Assembly (NCBI GenBank): GCA_963580285.1
Contig: CAUZLF010000251.1
Coordinates: forward strand, 29,001-93,000
Source of the DNA: Lucinisca nassula
Taxonomy: Eukaryota > Mollusca > Bivalvia > Lucinida > Lucinidae
Direction of reading: 5' to 3'
DNA length: 64,000 nt
Notes under the pieces: generated by a model
What the model saw: only the letters and a program-made list of their open reading frames with translations
The model's database searches: none
What the model was told of the DNA's origin: nothing
Made by a program: the position numbers and the translations under genes
Part shown: piece after piece, positions 30,638 through 44,741 of the stretch
Layout: each line of letters starts with the position of its first letter
How positions within the stretch are numbered: position 1 is the stretch's first letter

Positions 30638-33028
30638 CCCTTGAGCGTTGAAAAAATTGCCTATTGACTTAACATGGGGAGAATGTTGTCATCACCGTAG
30701 CTGCTTCAACTATTTTCAGATTGGCTTTATTCTTGCAGATAACCAGCACAGCCATGAAATCTCGGTCAAGTTCGATAACTGGCAGAATCGGATCATTCAC
30801 TTAGGAGTTACCTGCCCTTGTGTGTTTTTGCATTAGGGTTAATGGGAATTTCAAAAATGTATATCTTAATGACTACTTGGCCAACTTTGATCAAATTTCA
30901 TGTGTCGCATTATTGGGCAAGTGGAAAGGCTTCATTAGGTTTTCAGGCAGATCTGAGTGGAACTCTGGTTGCCATGGCAACATCTAGCTCCCATAGACTT
31001 CACATAGGAAAAAGCTTGTCATCACTCTTGCTCCGTCAATTTTTTTCTGATCGACTCCATTCTTGCAGATAACCAGTACAGGCATAAAATCTCGGTCAAG
31101 TTCGATTTTGGGCCGAATCAGATAATTCACTCAAGAGTTACGTCCCCTTGAGCGCCCGAAAAATTGCCTATCGACTTAACATGGGGAAAATGTTGTCATC
31201 ACTGTAGCTGCTTCAATTTTGTTCGGATTGGCTTCATTCTTACAGATAACCAGCACAGCCATGAAATCTCGGTCAAGTTCGATAATTGGCAGAATCGGAT
31301 GATACACTTAGGAGTTACCTGCCCTTGTGCATTTTTGCATAAGGGTTAATGTGAATTTCAAAAATGTATATCTTGAAGACTACTTGGCCGACTTTGATCA
31401 AATTTCATGTGTAACATTATTGGGCAAGTGGAAAGACTGCATAAGGTTTTCATGCAGATCTGAGTGGAACTCTGGTTACCATGGCAACATATAGCTCCCA
31501 TAGACTTAACATAGGAAAAAGCTTGTCATCACTCTAGCTCCGTCAATTTTTTTCTGATCGACTTCATTCTTGCAGATAATAAGGACAGGCATAAAATCTC
31601 GGTTAAGTTAAATTTTGGGCAGAATCGGAATATTGACCTCGGAGTTACGTGACCTTGAGCGACAAAAAATTTGCCCATAGACTTAACATAGGGAAAATGT
31701 TGTGACTACGATAGCGACTTGAATTTTTTTCAGATCAGCTTCAAACTTGCAGGTAACGAGGACAGACATAAAATCACGGTTAAGTTCGATTTTGGGCCGA
31801 ATCGGATTATTTGCCTTGGAGTTACCTGCTCTTGAGCATGAAAAAATACGTTGTGACCACGATAGCAATTTTATTTTTATTCAGATCAGCTTCAAACTTG
31901 CAGGTAACGAGGACAGGCATAAAATCCCGGTTAAGTTCGATTTTGGGCCGAATCGGAATGTTGACCTCGGAGTTACGTGACCTTGAGCGACAAAAAATTT
32001 GCCCATAGACTTAACATAGGGAAAATGTTGTGACTACGATAGCGACTTGAATTTTTTTCAGATCAGCTTCAAACTTGCAAGTAACGAGGACAGACATAAA
32101 ATCTCGGTTAAGTTCGATTTTGGGCCGAATCGGATTATTTGCCTTGGAGTTACCTGCCCTTGAGCATAAAAAAATACGTTGTGACCACGATAGCAACTTT
32201 ATTTTTATTCAGATCAGCTTCAAACTTGCAGGTAACGTGGACAGGCATAAAATCTCAGTTAAGTTCAAATCGGAATATTGACCTCGGAGTTACATGACCT
32301 TGGGCGACAAAAAATTTGCCCATAGACTTTACATAGGGAAAATGTTGTGACTACGATAGCGACTTGAATTTTTTTCAGATCAGCTTCAAACTTGCAGGTA
32401 ACGAGGACAGACATAAAATCTCGGTTAAGTTCGAATTTGGGCCGAATCGGATTATTTGCCTTGGAGTTACCTGCCCTTGAGCATAAAAAAATACGTTGTG
32501 ACCACGATAGCAACTTTATTTTTATTCATATCAGCTTCAAACTTGCAGGTAACGAGGACAGGCATAAAATCTCGGTTAAGTTCAATTTTGGGCCGAATCG
32601 GAATATTGCCCTCGGAGTTACGTGACCTTGAGCGACAAAAAATTTGCCCATAGACTTAATTAGGGAAAATGTTGCGACTACGATAGCGACTTGAATTTTT
32701 TTCAGATCAGCTTCAAACTTGCAGGTAACGAGGACAACATAAAATCTCGGTTAAGTTCGATTTTGGGCCGAATCGGAATATTTGCCTTGGAGTTACCTGC
32801 CCTTGAGCATAAAAAAATACGTTGTGACCACGATAGCAACTTTATTTTTATTTATATCAGCTTCAAACTTGCAGGTAACGAGGACAGGCATAAAATCTCG
32901 GTTAAGTTCGATTTTGGGCCGAATCGGAATATTGACCTCGGAGTTACGTGACCTTGAGAGACAAAAAAATTTGCCCATAGACTTAACGTAATGAAAATGT
33001 TGTGACAGAAATAGCGACTTGAATTTTT

Positions 33029-33639
33029 AGCTCGCCTGAGCCAAAGGCTCCAGTGAGCTGATAGTATACCAAGGCTCCGGAGTCCGTCGTCTGTCGTCCG
33101 TCCATCCGTCGTCCACACTTTCATTGAAGCATATCTCAGAAGGCAGTCGACCAATCTTGTTTAAATTTTATGTGTAGCACCATTGGGCAAGGGGAAAGGC
33201 TGCATTAGGTTTTGGAGCTAGTCTGGTTCATTTGTTCCTTCATTCTTCTTTCTCTCCATATAGAGATAATAGACCAATGTTAAATTTTTAATCAAAGATT
33301 TCTCAGGAACTATAAAAGCTAGAAGCATCAAATTTGGTATTCAATAGAATAATGATGACTTATTTTGTGTAAGAGACATTGGGCTTTCTCAGCTTATTTG
33401 TTCATCTGTTCTTTCATTCTTTCTCTCCATTTTGACCAATGTTAAATTTTCGTCAAAGATTTCTCAGGAACTATAGAAGCTAGAAGTCTCAAACTTGGAA
33501 TGCAATGCAATAATGATGACTTATATCCTGTAAGGGTCAATGGGCTGGATTCTATTAGCAGATTTAGTAGTCAAGTCTGTGAATTGTTAAAACTTAAGTT
33601 CCTCAGGTGAGCGGTTTAGGCTCATTGAGCCTCTTGTTT
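33029..33639 (+). mobile_element. Second terminus nested in the array element
   Basis: A new start, AGCTCGCCTGAGCCAAAGGC, follows a host subrepeat cut at GACTTGAATTTTT. It has its own GTCCGTCGTCTGTCGTCCGTC stretch and a different body (TTTCTCAGGAACTATAAAAGC, twice), and runs to the shared right end. The outer element's own right end does not appear after it, so the pair is fused or the outer end was lost. Equivalent positions occur in every complete unit. Confidence 0.65.
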
Positions 33640-33775
33640 ACAGTTTCTATGGCAAACCACATGCTAGGAATATCCATTGTATGATACAGAATTGGACAGA
33701 ACCTACCAGTGTGTAAAAATATGATGTAATGACTGAAAACTGGAGTGTGGGGCAGATTTTCCTACTTTTGGTATA

Positions 33776-36700
33776 GGGAGCTTACCACTAAATATTTTCC
33801 AAAGGCGACAATAGTAACCTTTTACATGCTCCCACAAAAACTACACATACAAAACTTTTCAAACCTTACTTATTTATAGAGCCATCCTAGCTCAACAAGT
33901 TGATGAGAAAAAATCCACATGTAGCCCGTCTCCTTTTCAAGTTATGGTCCGCCATGTTTGTTTACGTGCAGATTCGCAGTGAATACAAGCCGGCTTTTTA
34001 ACAGAGAGGTGACAATATAAAATCAGCCACAAATTCTTTGAGCTTGCAGGTATAATTATAAAACACACATCATTTTATTTCCTAATAACTACCCTTTTCT
34101 CACATTGAAATGAAACATGAGATATTTATCCAATGGAAGCCTGTCTGGTATTTAGACTGCAACTAAAAGCTCTGTCCCAAAGTGATAAAACCCAGTACCT
34201 CCAGTATTTAGTGCAAAGCTACCTATAAGGGAGCTAACCACTAAATATTTTCCATAGGCGACAATAGTAACCTTTTACATGCTCCCACAAAAACTACACA
34301 TACAAAACTTTTCAAACCTTACTTATTTATAGAGCCATCCTAGCTCAACAAGTTGATGAGAAAAAATCCACATGTAGCCCGTCTCCTTATCAAGTTATGG
34401 TCCGCCATGTTTGTTTACGTGCAGATTCGCAGTGAATACAAGCCGGCTTTTTAACAGAGAGGTGACAATATAAAATCAGCCACAAATTCTTTGAGCTTGC
34501 AGGTATAATTATAAAACACACATCATTTTATTTCCTAATAACTATCCTTTTCTCACATTGAAATGAAACATGGGATATTTATCCAATGGAAGCCTGTCTG
34601 GTATTTAGACTGCAACTAAAAGCTCTGTCCCAAAGTGATAAAACCCAGTACCTCCAGTATTTAGTGCAAAGCTACCTATACCAAACCCTTATTGTCTTTA
34701 TGATCCATCAAAAGATTGTCAAATAGAAATTTAGATCATATCTGATAACTTAAGCTTGCATAATAAATATTCAGGGACAAAAAATCTTTGAAGTTTGCGA
34801 AAAAGTTATCGCTCTCAGATTCAACAATGAAAGCCGAACAAACAATATTTTGTGAAAAAGCGCAAAGTTTACCTCTTTCTGGAATGGAACCCAGACACCG
34901 GCTGGCATCAGTGGTTCTTTTCCTATGTCTTTGGAACACTTCAATCCTAAAATGCACTAAAGTATGCCTTAATAGCATACCAACTGGTATTTATGGCTGA
35001 TTTCACACCTATACCCCCTATTTTATGTAAAAATGGCATTTTGAGGATATTTTGATGATAAAACTTTGACAAAAATGATTATAAATGCCTTAATACCATG
35101 AGAAATAGTGGATATATATCTGTTCAGATCCTTTAACATGAATCTAATCAATTAGAACCAATAATAGATGAGAAAACTTATCGCGATATTGCAGCAGAGA
35201 CATTTTGAAGCTTTCCTTCGGCTAGAGACCAAGGCCAAAAACCATGTAACCTTACTGTTATATTCCAGATGGAGTAGATTCTTTCTCTTATGTACCTGGT
35301 TATACACTTACTGTAAGACTTTTTCCAAAACAAACCCAATAATAATTGATTAACATGGCTTTAAAGTACCCCTCCCCCCCCCAATTCACAGATCAGAAGC
35401 AAAAACTGATCAAATACACCCAGTCAGACCTAAATTACCACTAACCTTATTCTTTTTAGCTCACCTGAGCCGAAGGCTCATGTGAGGTATTAGTATACCA
35501 CGAGCCGGCGTCCGTCGTCCACACTTTCAACGAAGTATATCTCTGGAACCAGTGGGCCGGCCTTGATCAGATTTCATATGAACCATCATCAGGTAGGGGG
35601 AAAGGCTGTATTAGGTTTTCGTGCAGATGGGATGAGAACTCTGGTTGCCACAGCAACAAAGAGCTCCCATAGGCTTAACATAGGAAAAAGCTTGTCATCA
35701 ATTTTTTTCTGATCGACTTCATTCTTGCAGATAACGATGACAGGCATGAAATCTCGATCAAGTTCGATTTTGGGCTGAATCGGATTATTCACTCAGGAGT
35801 TACGTGCCCTTGAGCGTTGATTTTGTTTGTTTGTATTGGAGTTTTACGGCCCAGTCAACACTATTTAGGTCATTTTTGAGCCGGTCAGTTTACCTATCAA
35901 CACGTTCCTGGGCAGGCTTATACGTAAGCGGTTAACCAGTACTGTGCATATTCTTTCGCCAGAAACTGACAACTGCCCTTCTTGAATCATCGGAAGGGAG
36001 AGAATGACCGTAGAAAAGATTTCATGATCAATCTCCACGAAAGAATGTTGCCGACCCCGGCGGGAGTCGAACCCGCGTCCTCCTGATCACCAGTCAGACG
36101 CGCATCCGACTGAGCAACTGAGGCCTCCCTTGAGCGTTGAAAAAATTGCCTATTGACTTAACATGGGGAGAATGTTGTCATCACCGTAGCTGCTTCAACT
36201 ATTTTCAGATTGGCTTTATTCTTGCAGATAACCAGCACAGCCATGAAATCTCGGTCAAGTTCGATAACTGGCAGAATCGGATCATTCACTTAGGAGTTAC
36301 CTGCCCTTGTGTGTTTTTGCATTAGGGTTAATGGGAATTTCAAAAATGTATATCTTAATGACTACTTGGCCAACTTTGATCAAATTTCATGTGTCGCATT
36401 ATTGGGCAAGTGGAAAGGCTTCATTAGGTTTTCAAGCAGATCTGAGTGGAACTCTGGTTGCCATGGCAACATCTAGCTCCCATAGACTTCACATAGGAAA
36501 AAGCTTGCCATCACTCTTGCTCCGTCAATTTTTTTCTGATCGACTCCATTCTTGCAGATAACCAGTATAAAATCTCGGTCAAGTTCGATTTTGGGCCGAA
36601 TCAGATAATTCACTCAAGAGTTACGTCCCCTTGAGCGCCCGAAAAATTGCCTATCGACTTAACATGGGGAAAATGTTGTCATCACTGTAGCTGCTTCAAT

Positions 36701-39253
36701 TTTGTTCGGATTGGCTTCATTCTTACAGATAACCAGCACAGCCATGAAATCTCGGTCAAGTTCGATAATTGGCAGAATCGGATGATACACTTAGGAGTTA
36801 CCTGCCCTTGTGCATTTTTGCATAAGGGTTAATGTGAATTTTAAAAATGTATATCTTGAAGACTACATGGCCGACTTTGATCAAATTTCATGTGTAACAT
36901 TATTGGGCAAGTGGAAAGACTGCATAAGGTTTTCATGCAGATCTGAGTGGAACTCTGGTTACCATGGCAACATATAGCTCCCATAGACTTAACATAGGAA
37001 AAAGCTTGTCATCACTCTAGCTCCGTCAATTTTTTTCTGATCGACTTCATTCTTGCAGATAATAAGGACAGGCATAAAATCTCGGTTAAGTTAAATTTTG
37101 GGCAGAATCGGAATATTGACCTCGGAGTTACGTGACCTTGAGCGACAAAAAATTTGCCCATAGACTTAACATAGGGAAAATGTTGTGACTACGATAGCGA
37201 CTTGAATTTTTTTCAGATCAGCTTCAAACTTGCAGGTAACGAGGACAGACATAAAATCACGGTTAAGTTCGATTTTGGGCCGAATCGGATTATTTGCCTT
37301 GGAGTTACCTGCTCTTGAGCATGAAAAAATACGTTGTGACCACGATAGCAATTTTATTTTTATTCAGATCAGCTTCAAACTTGCAGGTAACGAGGACAGG
37401 CATAAAATCCCGGTTAAGTTCGATTTTGGGCCGAATCGGAATGTTGACCTCGGAGTTACGTGACCTTGAGCGACAAAAAATTTGCCCATAGACTTAACAT
37501 AGGGAAAATGTTGTGACTACGATAGCGACTTGAATTTTTTTCAGATCAGCTTCAAACTTGCAAGTAACGAGGACAGACATAAAATCTCGGTTAAGTTCGA
37601 TTTTGGGCCGAATCGGATTATTTGCCTTGGAGTTACCTGCCCTTGAGCATAAAAAAATACGTTGTGACCACGATAGCAACTTTATTTTTATTCAGATCAG
37701 CTTCAAACTTGCAGGTAACGTGGACAGGCATAAAATCTCAGTTAAGTTCAAATCGGAATATTGACCTCGGAGTTACATGACCTTGGGCGACAAAAAATTT
37801 GCCCATAGACTTTACATAGGGAAAATGTTGTGACTACGATAGCGACTTGAATTTTTTTCAGATCAGCTTCAAACTTGCAGGTAACGAGGACAGACATAAA
37901 ATCTCGGTTAAGTTCGAATTTGGGCCGAATCGGATTATTTGCCTTGGAGTTACCTGCCCTTGAGCATAAAAAAATACGTTGTGACCACGATAGCAACTTT
38001 ATTTTTATTCATATCAGCTTCAAACTTGCAGGTAACGAGGACAGGTATAAAATCTCGGTTCAATTTTGGGCCGAATCGGAATATTGCCCTCGGAGTTACG
38101 TGACCTTGAGCGACAAAAAATTTGCCCATAGACTTAATTAGGGAAAATGTTGCGACTACGATAGCGACTTGAATTTTTTTCAGAACAGCTTCAAACTTGC
38201 AGGTAACGAGGACAACATAAAATCTCGGTTAAGTTCGATTTTGGGCCGAATCGGAATATTTGCCTTGGAGTTACCTGCCCTTGAGCATAAAAAAATACGT
38301 TGTGACCACGATAGCAACTTTATTTTTATTTATATCAGCTTCAAACTTGCAGGTAACGAGGACAGGCATAAAATCTCGGTTAAGTTCGATTTTGGGCCGA
38401 ATCGGAATATTGACCTCGGAGTTACGTGACCTTGAGAGACAAAAAAATTTGCCCATAGACTTAACGTAGGGAAAATGTTGTGACAGAAATAGCGACTTGA
38501 ATTTTTAGCTCGCCTGAGCCAAAGGCTCCAGTGAGCTGATAGTATACCAAGGCTCCGGAGTCTGTCGTCTGTCGTCCGTCCATCCGTCGTCCACACTTTC
38601 ATTGAAGCATATCTCAGAAGGCAGTCGACCAATCTTGTTTAAATTTTATGTGTAGCACCATTGGGCAAGGGGAAAGGCTGCATTAGGTTTTGGAGCTAGT
38701 CTGGTTCATTTGTTCCTTCATTCTTCTTTCTCTCCATATAGAGATAATAGACCAATGTTAAATTTTTAATCAAAGATTTCTCAGGAACTATAAAAGCTAG
38801 AAGCATCAAATTTGGTATTCAATAGAATAATGATGACTTATTTTGTGTAAGAGACATTGGGCTTTCTCAGCTTATTTGTTCATCTGTTCTTTCATTCTTT
38901 CTCTCCATTTTGACCAATGTTAAATTTTCGTCAAAGATTTCTCAGGAACTATAGAAGCTAGAAGTCTCAAACTTGGAATGCAATGCAATAATGATGACTT
39001 ATATCCTGTAAGGGTCAATGGGCTGGATTCTATTAGCAGATTTAGTAGTCAAGTCTGTGAATTGTTAAAACTTAAGTTCCTCAGGTGAGCGGTTTAGGCT
39101 CATTGAGCCTCTTGTTTACAGTTTCTATGGCAAACCACATGCTAGGAATATCCATTGTATGATACAGAATTGGACAGAACCTACCAGTGTGTAAAAATAT
39201 GATGTAATGACTGAAAACTGGAGTGTGGGGCAGATTTTCCTACTTTTGGTAGA
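33776..39253 (+). repeat. Array unit 4
   Basis: SINE at 35821-36126; poly-C of 9. A 6-base loss in CAGTACAGGCATAAAA (reads CAGTATAAAA near 36563). Shares with unit 5 AAGCTTGCATAAT (34752), AACGATGACAGGCATG (35733) and GTCTGTCGTCTGTCG (38561), and the right edge GGTAGAGGG. Confidence 0.9.
35821..36126 (-). mobile_element. SINE copy in unit 4
   Basis: Same insertion site; differs from unit 2 by CAGTACTGTGC versus CAGTACAGTGC, a variant shared with unit 5. Confidence 0.9.
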
Positions 39254-42200
39254 GGGAGCTTACCACTAAATATTTTCCAAAGGCGACAATAGTAACCTTT
39301 TACATGCTCCCACAAAAACTACACATACAAAACTTTTCAAACCTTACTTATTTATAGAGCCATCCTAGCTCAACAAGTTGATGAGAAAAAATCCACATGT
39401 AGCCCGTCTCCTTTTCAAGTTATGGTCCGCCATGTTTGTTTACGTGCAGATTCGCAGTGAATACAAGCCGGCTTTTTAACAGAGAGGTGACAATATAAAA
39501 TCAGCCACAAATTCTTTGAGCTTGCAGGTATAATTATAAAATACACATCATTTTATTTCCTAATAACTATCCTTTTCTCACATTGAAATGAAACATGGGA
39601 TATTTATCCAATGGAAGCCTGTCTGGTATTTAGACTGCAACTAAAAGCTCTGTCCCAAAGTGATAAAACCCAGTACCTCCAGTATTTAGTGCAAAGCTAC
39701 CTATAAGGGAGCTAACCACTAAATATTTTCCATAGGCGACAATAGTAACCTTTTACATGCTCCCACAAAAACTACACATACAAAACTTTTCAAACCTTAC
39801 TTATTTATAGAGCCATCCTAGCTCAACAAGTTGATGAGAAAAAATCCACATGTAGCCCGTCTCCTTATCAAGTTATGGTCCGCCATGTTTGTTTACGTGC
39901 AGATTCGCAGTGAATACAAGCCGGCTTTTTAACAGAGAGGTGACAATATAAAATCAGCCACAAATTCTTTGAGCTTGCAGGTATAATTATAAAACACACA
40001 TCATTTTATTTCCTAATAACTATCCTTTTCTCACATTGAAATGAAACATGGGATATTTATCCAATGGAAGCCTGTCTGGTATTTAGACTGCAACTAAAAG
40101 CTCTGTCCCAAAGTGATAAAACCCAGTACCTCCAGTATTTAGTGCAAAGCTACCTATACCAAACCCTTATTGTCTTTATGATCCATCAAAAGATTGTCAA
40201 ATAGAAATTTAGATCATATCTGATAACTTAAGCTTGCATAATAAATATTCAGGGACAAAAAATCTTTGAAGTTTGCGAAAAAGTTATCGCTCTCAGATTC
40301 AACAATGAAAGCCGAACAAACAATATTTTGTGAAAAAGCGCAAAGTTTACCTCTTTCTGGAATGGAACCCAGACACCGGCTGGCATCAGTGGTTCTTTTC
40401 CTATGTCTTTGGAACACTTCAATCCTAAAATGCACTAAAGTATGCCTTAATAGCATACCAACTGGTATTTATGGCTGATTTCACACCTATACCCCCTATT
40501 TTATGTAAAAATGGCATTTTGAGGATATTTTGATGATAAAACTTTGACAAAAATGATTATAAATGCCTTAATACCATGAGAAATAGTGGATATATATCTG
40601 TTCAGATCCTTTAACATGAATCTAATCAATTAGAACCAATAATAGATGAGAAAACTTATCGCGATATTGCAGCAGAGACATTTTGAAGCTTTCCTTCGGC
40701 TAGAGACCAAGGCCAAAAACCATGTAACCTTACTGTTATATTCCAGATGGAGTAGATTCTTTCTCTTATGTACCTGGTTATACACTTACTGTAAGACTTT
40801 TTCCAAAACAAACCCAATAATAATTGATTAACATGGCTTTAAAGTACCCCTCCCCCCCAATTCACAGATCAGAAGCAAAAACTGATCAAATACACCCAGT
40901 CAGACCTAAATTACCACTAACCTTATTCTTTTTAGCTCACCTGAGCCGAAGGCTCATGTGAGGTATTAGTATACCACGAGCCGGCGTCCGTCGTCCACAC
41001 TTTCAACGAAGTATATCTCTGGAACCAGTGGGCCGGCCTTGATCAGATTTCATATGAACCATCATCAGGTAGGGGGAAAGGCTGTATTAGGTTTTCGTGC
41101 AGATGGGATGAGAACTCTGGTTGCCACAGCAACAAAGAGCTCCCATAGGCTTAACATAGGAAAAAGCTTGTCATCAATTTTTTTCTGATCGACTTCATTC
41201 TTGCAGATAACGATGACAGGCATGAAATCTCGATCAAGTTCGATTTTGGGCTGAATCGGATTATTCACTCAGGAGTTACGTGCCCTTGAGCGTTGATTTT
41301 GTTTGTTTGTATTGGAGTTTTACGGCCCAGTCAACACTATTTAGGTCATTTTTGAGCCGGTCAGTTTACCTATCAACACGTTCCTGGGCAGGCTTATACG
41401 TAAGCGGTTAACCAGTACTGTGCATATTCTTTCGCCAGAAACTGACAACTGCCCTTCTTGAATCATCGGAAGGGAGAGAATGACCGTAGAAAAGATTTCA
41501 TGATCAATCTCCACGAAAGAATGTTGCCGACCCCGGCGGGAGTCGAACCCGCGTCCTCCTGATCACCAGTCAGACGCGCATCCGACTGAGCAACTGAGGC
41601 CTCCCTTGAGCGTTGAAAAAATTGCCTATTGACTTAACGTGGGGAGAATGTTGTCATCACCGTAGCTGCTTCAACTATTTTCAGATTGGCTTTATTCTTG
41701 CAGATAACCAGCACAGCCATGAAATCTCGGTCAAGTTCGATAACTGGCAGAATCGGATCATTCACTTAGGAGTTACCTGCCCTTGTGTGTTTTTGCATTA
41801 GGGTTAATGGGAATTTCAAAAATGTATATCTTAATGACTACTTGGCCAACTTTGATCAAATTTCATGTGTCGCATTATTGGGCAAGTGGAAAGGCTTCAT
41901 TAGGTTTTCAGGCAGATCTGAGTGGAACTCTGGTTGCCATGGCAACATCTAGCTCCCATAGACTTCACATAGGAAAAAGCTTGTCATCACTCTTGCTCCG
42001 TCAATTTTTTTCTGATCGACTCCATTCTTGCAGATAACCAGTACAGGCATAAAATCTCGGTCAAGTTCGATTTTGGGCCGAATCAGATAATTCACTCAAG
42101 AGTTACGTCCCCTTGAGCGCCCGAAAAATTGCCTATCGACTTAACATGGGGAAAATGTTGTCATCACTGTAGCTGCTTCAATTTTGTTCGGATTGGCTTC

Positions 42201-44741
42201 ATTCTTACAGATAACCAGCACAGCCATGAAATCTCGGTCAAGTTCGATAATTGGCAGAATCGGATGATACACTTAGGAGTTACCTGCCCTTGTGCATTTT
42301 TGCATAAGGGTTAATGTGAATTTCAAAAATGTATATCTTGAAGACTACTTGGCCGACTTTGATCAAATTTCATGTGTAACATTATTGGGCAAGTGGAAAG
42401 ACTGCATAAGGTTTTCATGCAGATCTGAGTGGAACTCTGGTTACCATGGCAACATATAGCTCCCATAGACTTAACATAGGAAAAAGCTTGTCATCACTCT
42501 AGCTCCGTCAATTTTTTTCTGATCGACTTCATTCTTGCAGATAATAAGGACAGGCATAAAATCTCGGTTAAATTCAATTTTGGGCAGAATCGGAATATTG
42601 ACCTCGGAGTTACGTGACCTTGAGCGACAAAAAATTTGCCCATAGACTTAACATAGGGAAAATGTTGTGACTACGATAGCGACTTGAATTTTTTTCAGAT
42701 CAGCTTCAAACTTGCAGGTAACGAGGACAGACATAAAATCACGGTTAAGTTCGATTTTGGGCCGAATCGGATTATTTGCCTTGGAGTTACCTGCTCTTGA
42801 GCATGAAAAAATACGTTGTGACCACGATAGCAATTTTATTTTTATTCAGATCAGCTTCAAACTTGCAGGTAACGAGGACAGGCATAAAATCCCGGTTAAG
42901 TTCGATTTTGGGCCGAATCGGAATGTTGACCTCGGAGTTACGTGACCTTGAGCGACAAAAAATTTGCCCATAGACTTAACATAGGGAAAATGTTGTGACT
43001 ACGATAGCGACTTGAATTTTTTTTCAGATCAGCTTCAAACTTGCAAGTAACGAGGACAGACATAAAATCTCGGTTAAGTTCGATTTTGGGCCGAATCGGA
43101 TTATTTGCCTTGGAGTTACCTGCCCTTGAGCATAAAAAAATACGTTGTGACCACGATAGCAACTTTATTTTTATTCAGATCAGCTTCAAACTTGCAGGTA
43201 ACGTGGACAGGCATAAAATCTCAGTTAAGTTCAAATCGGAATATTGACCTCGGAGTTACATGACCTTGGGCGACAAAAAATTTGCCCATAGACTTTACAT
43301 AGGGAAAATGTTGTGACTACGATAGCGACTTGAATTTTTTTCAGATCAGCTTCAAACTTGCAGGTAACGAGGACAGACATAAAATCTCGGTTAAGTTCGA
43401 ATTTGGGCCGAATCGGATTATTTGCCTTGGAGTTACCTGCCCTTGAGCATAAAAAAATACGTTGTGACCACGATAGCAACTTTATTTTTATTCATATCAG
43501 CTTCAAACTTGCAGGTAACGAGGACAGGCATAAAATCTCGGTTAAGTTCAATTTTGGGCCGAATCGGAATATTGCCCTCGGAGTTACGTGACCTTGAGCG
43601 ACAAAAAATTTGCCCATAGACTTAATTAGGGAAAATGTTGCGACTACGATAGCGACTTGAATTTTTTTCAGATCAGCTTCAAACTTGCAGGTAACGAGGA
43701 CAACATAAAATCTCGGTTAAGTTCGATTTTGGGCCGAATCGGAATATTTGCCTTGGAGTTACCTGCCCTTGAGCATAAAAAAATACGTTGTGACCACGAT
43801 AGCAACTTTATTTTTATTTATATCAGCTTCAAACTTGCAGGTAACGAGGACAGGCATAAAATCTCGGTTAAGTTCGATTTTGGGCCGAATCGGAATATTG
43901 ACCTCGGAGTTACGTGACCTTGAGAGACAAAAAAATTTGCCCATAGACTTAACGTAGGGAAAATGTTGTGACAGAAATAGCGACTTGAATTTTTAGCTCG
44001 CCTGAGCCAAAGGCTCCAGTGAGCTGATAGTATACCAAGGCTCCGGAGTCTGTCGTCTGTCGTCCGTCCATCCGTCGTCCACACTTTCATTGAAGCATAT
44101 CTCAGAAGGCAGTCGACCAATCTTGTTTAAATTTTATGTGTAGCACCATTGGGCAAGGGGAAAGGCTGCATTAGGTTTTGGAGCTAGTCTGGTTCATTTG
44201 TTCCTTCATTCTTCTTTCTCTCCATATAGAGATAATAGACCAATGTTAAATTTTTAATCAAAGATTTCTCAGGAACTATAAAAGCTAGAAGCATCAAATT
44301 TGGTATTCAATAGAATAATGATGACTTATTTTGTGTAAGAGACATTGGGCTTTCTCAGCTTATTTGTTCATCTGTTCTTTCATTCTTTCTCTCCATTTTG
44401 ACCAATGTTAAATTTTCGTCAAAGATTTCTCAGGAACTATAGAAGCTAGAAGTCTCAAACTTGGAATGCAATGCAATAATGATGACTTATATCCTGTAAG
44501 GGTCAATGGGCTGGATTCTATTAGCAGATTTAGTAGTCAAGTCTGTGAATTGTTAAAACTTAAGTTCCTCAGGTGAGCGGTTTAGGCTCATTGAGCCTCT
44601 TGTTTACAGTTTCTATGGCAAACCACATGCTAGGAATATCCATTGTATGATACAGAATTGGACAGAACCTACCAGTGTGTAAAAATATGATGTAATGACT
44701 GAAAACTGGAGTGTGGGGCAGATTTTCCTACTTTTGGTAGA
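39254..44741 (+). repeat. Array unit 5
   Basis: SINE at 41297-41602; poly-C of 7. Middle and right parts share variants with unit 4, while the left part shares AAAATACACATC (39538) with unit 6 (45028). Confidence 0.9.
41297..41602 (-). mobile_element. SINE copy in unit 5
   Basis: Same insertion; carries the CAGTACTGTGC variant of unit 4. Confidence 0.9.

Larger units (their letters stand above)
29969..33639 (+). mobile_element. Hairpin/subrepeat element of the standard unit (unit 3 used as model)
   Basis: From AGCTCACCTGAGCCGAAGG (hairpin with GGCTCATGTGAG) to GAGCCTCTTGTT. About 3.67 kb including the 306-bp SINE. The body alternates two subrepeat types of ~155-175 bp, one with GTTACGTGACCTTGAGCGAC, the other with GAGTTACCTGCCCTTGAGC, and both with ATAAAATCTCGGTTAAG. 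All short open frames in it on either strand repeat with the subrepeats and are not genes. Confidence 0.75.
28289..33775 (+). repeat. Array unit 3
   Basis: Complete unit with SINE at 30332-30637 and poly-C of 7. Shares GATCAGATTTCATATG (about 30076) with units 4 and 5 where units 2 and 6-9 read GATCAAATTTC. Confidence 0.9.
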
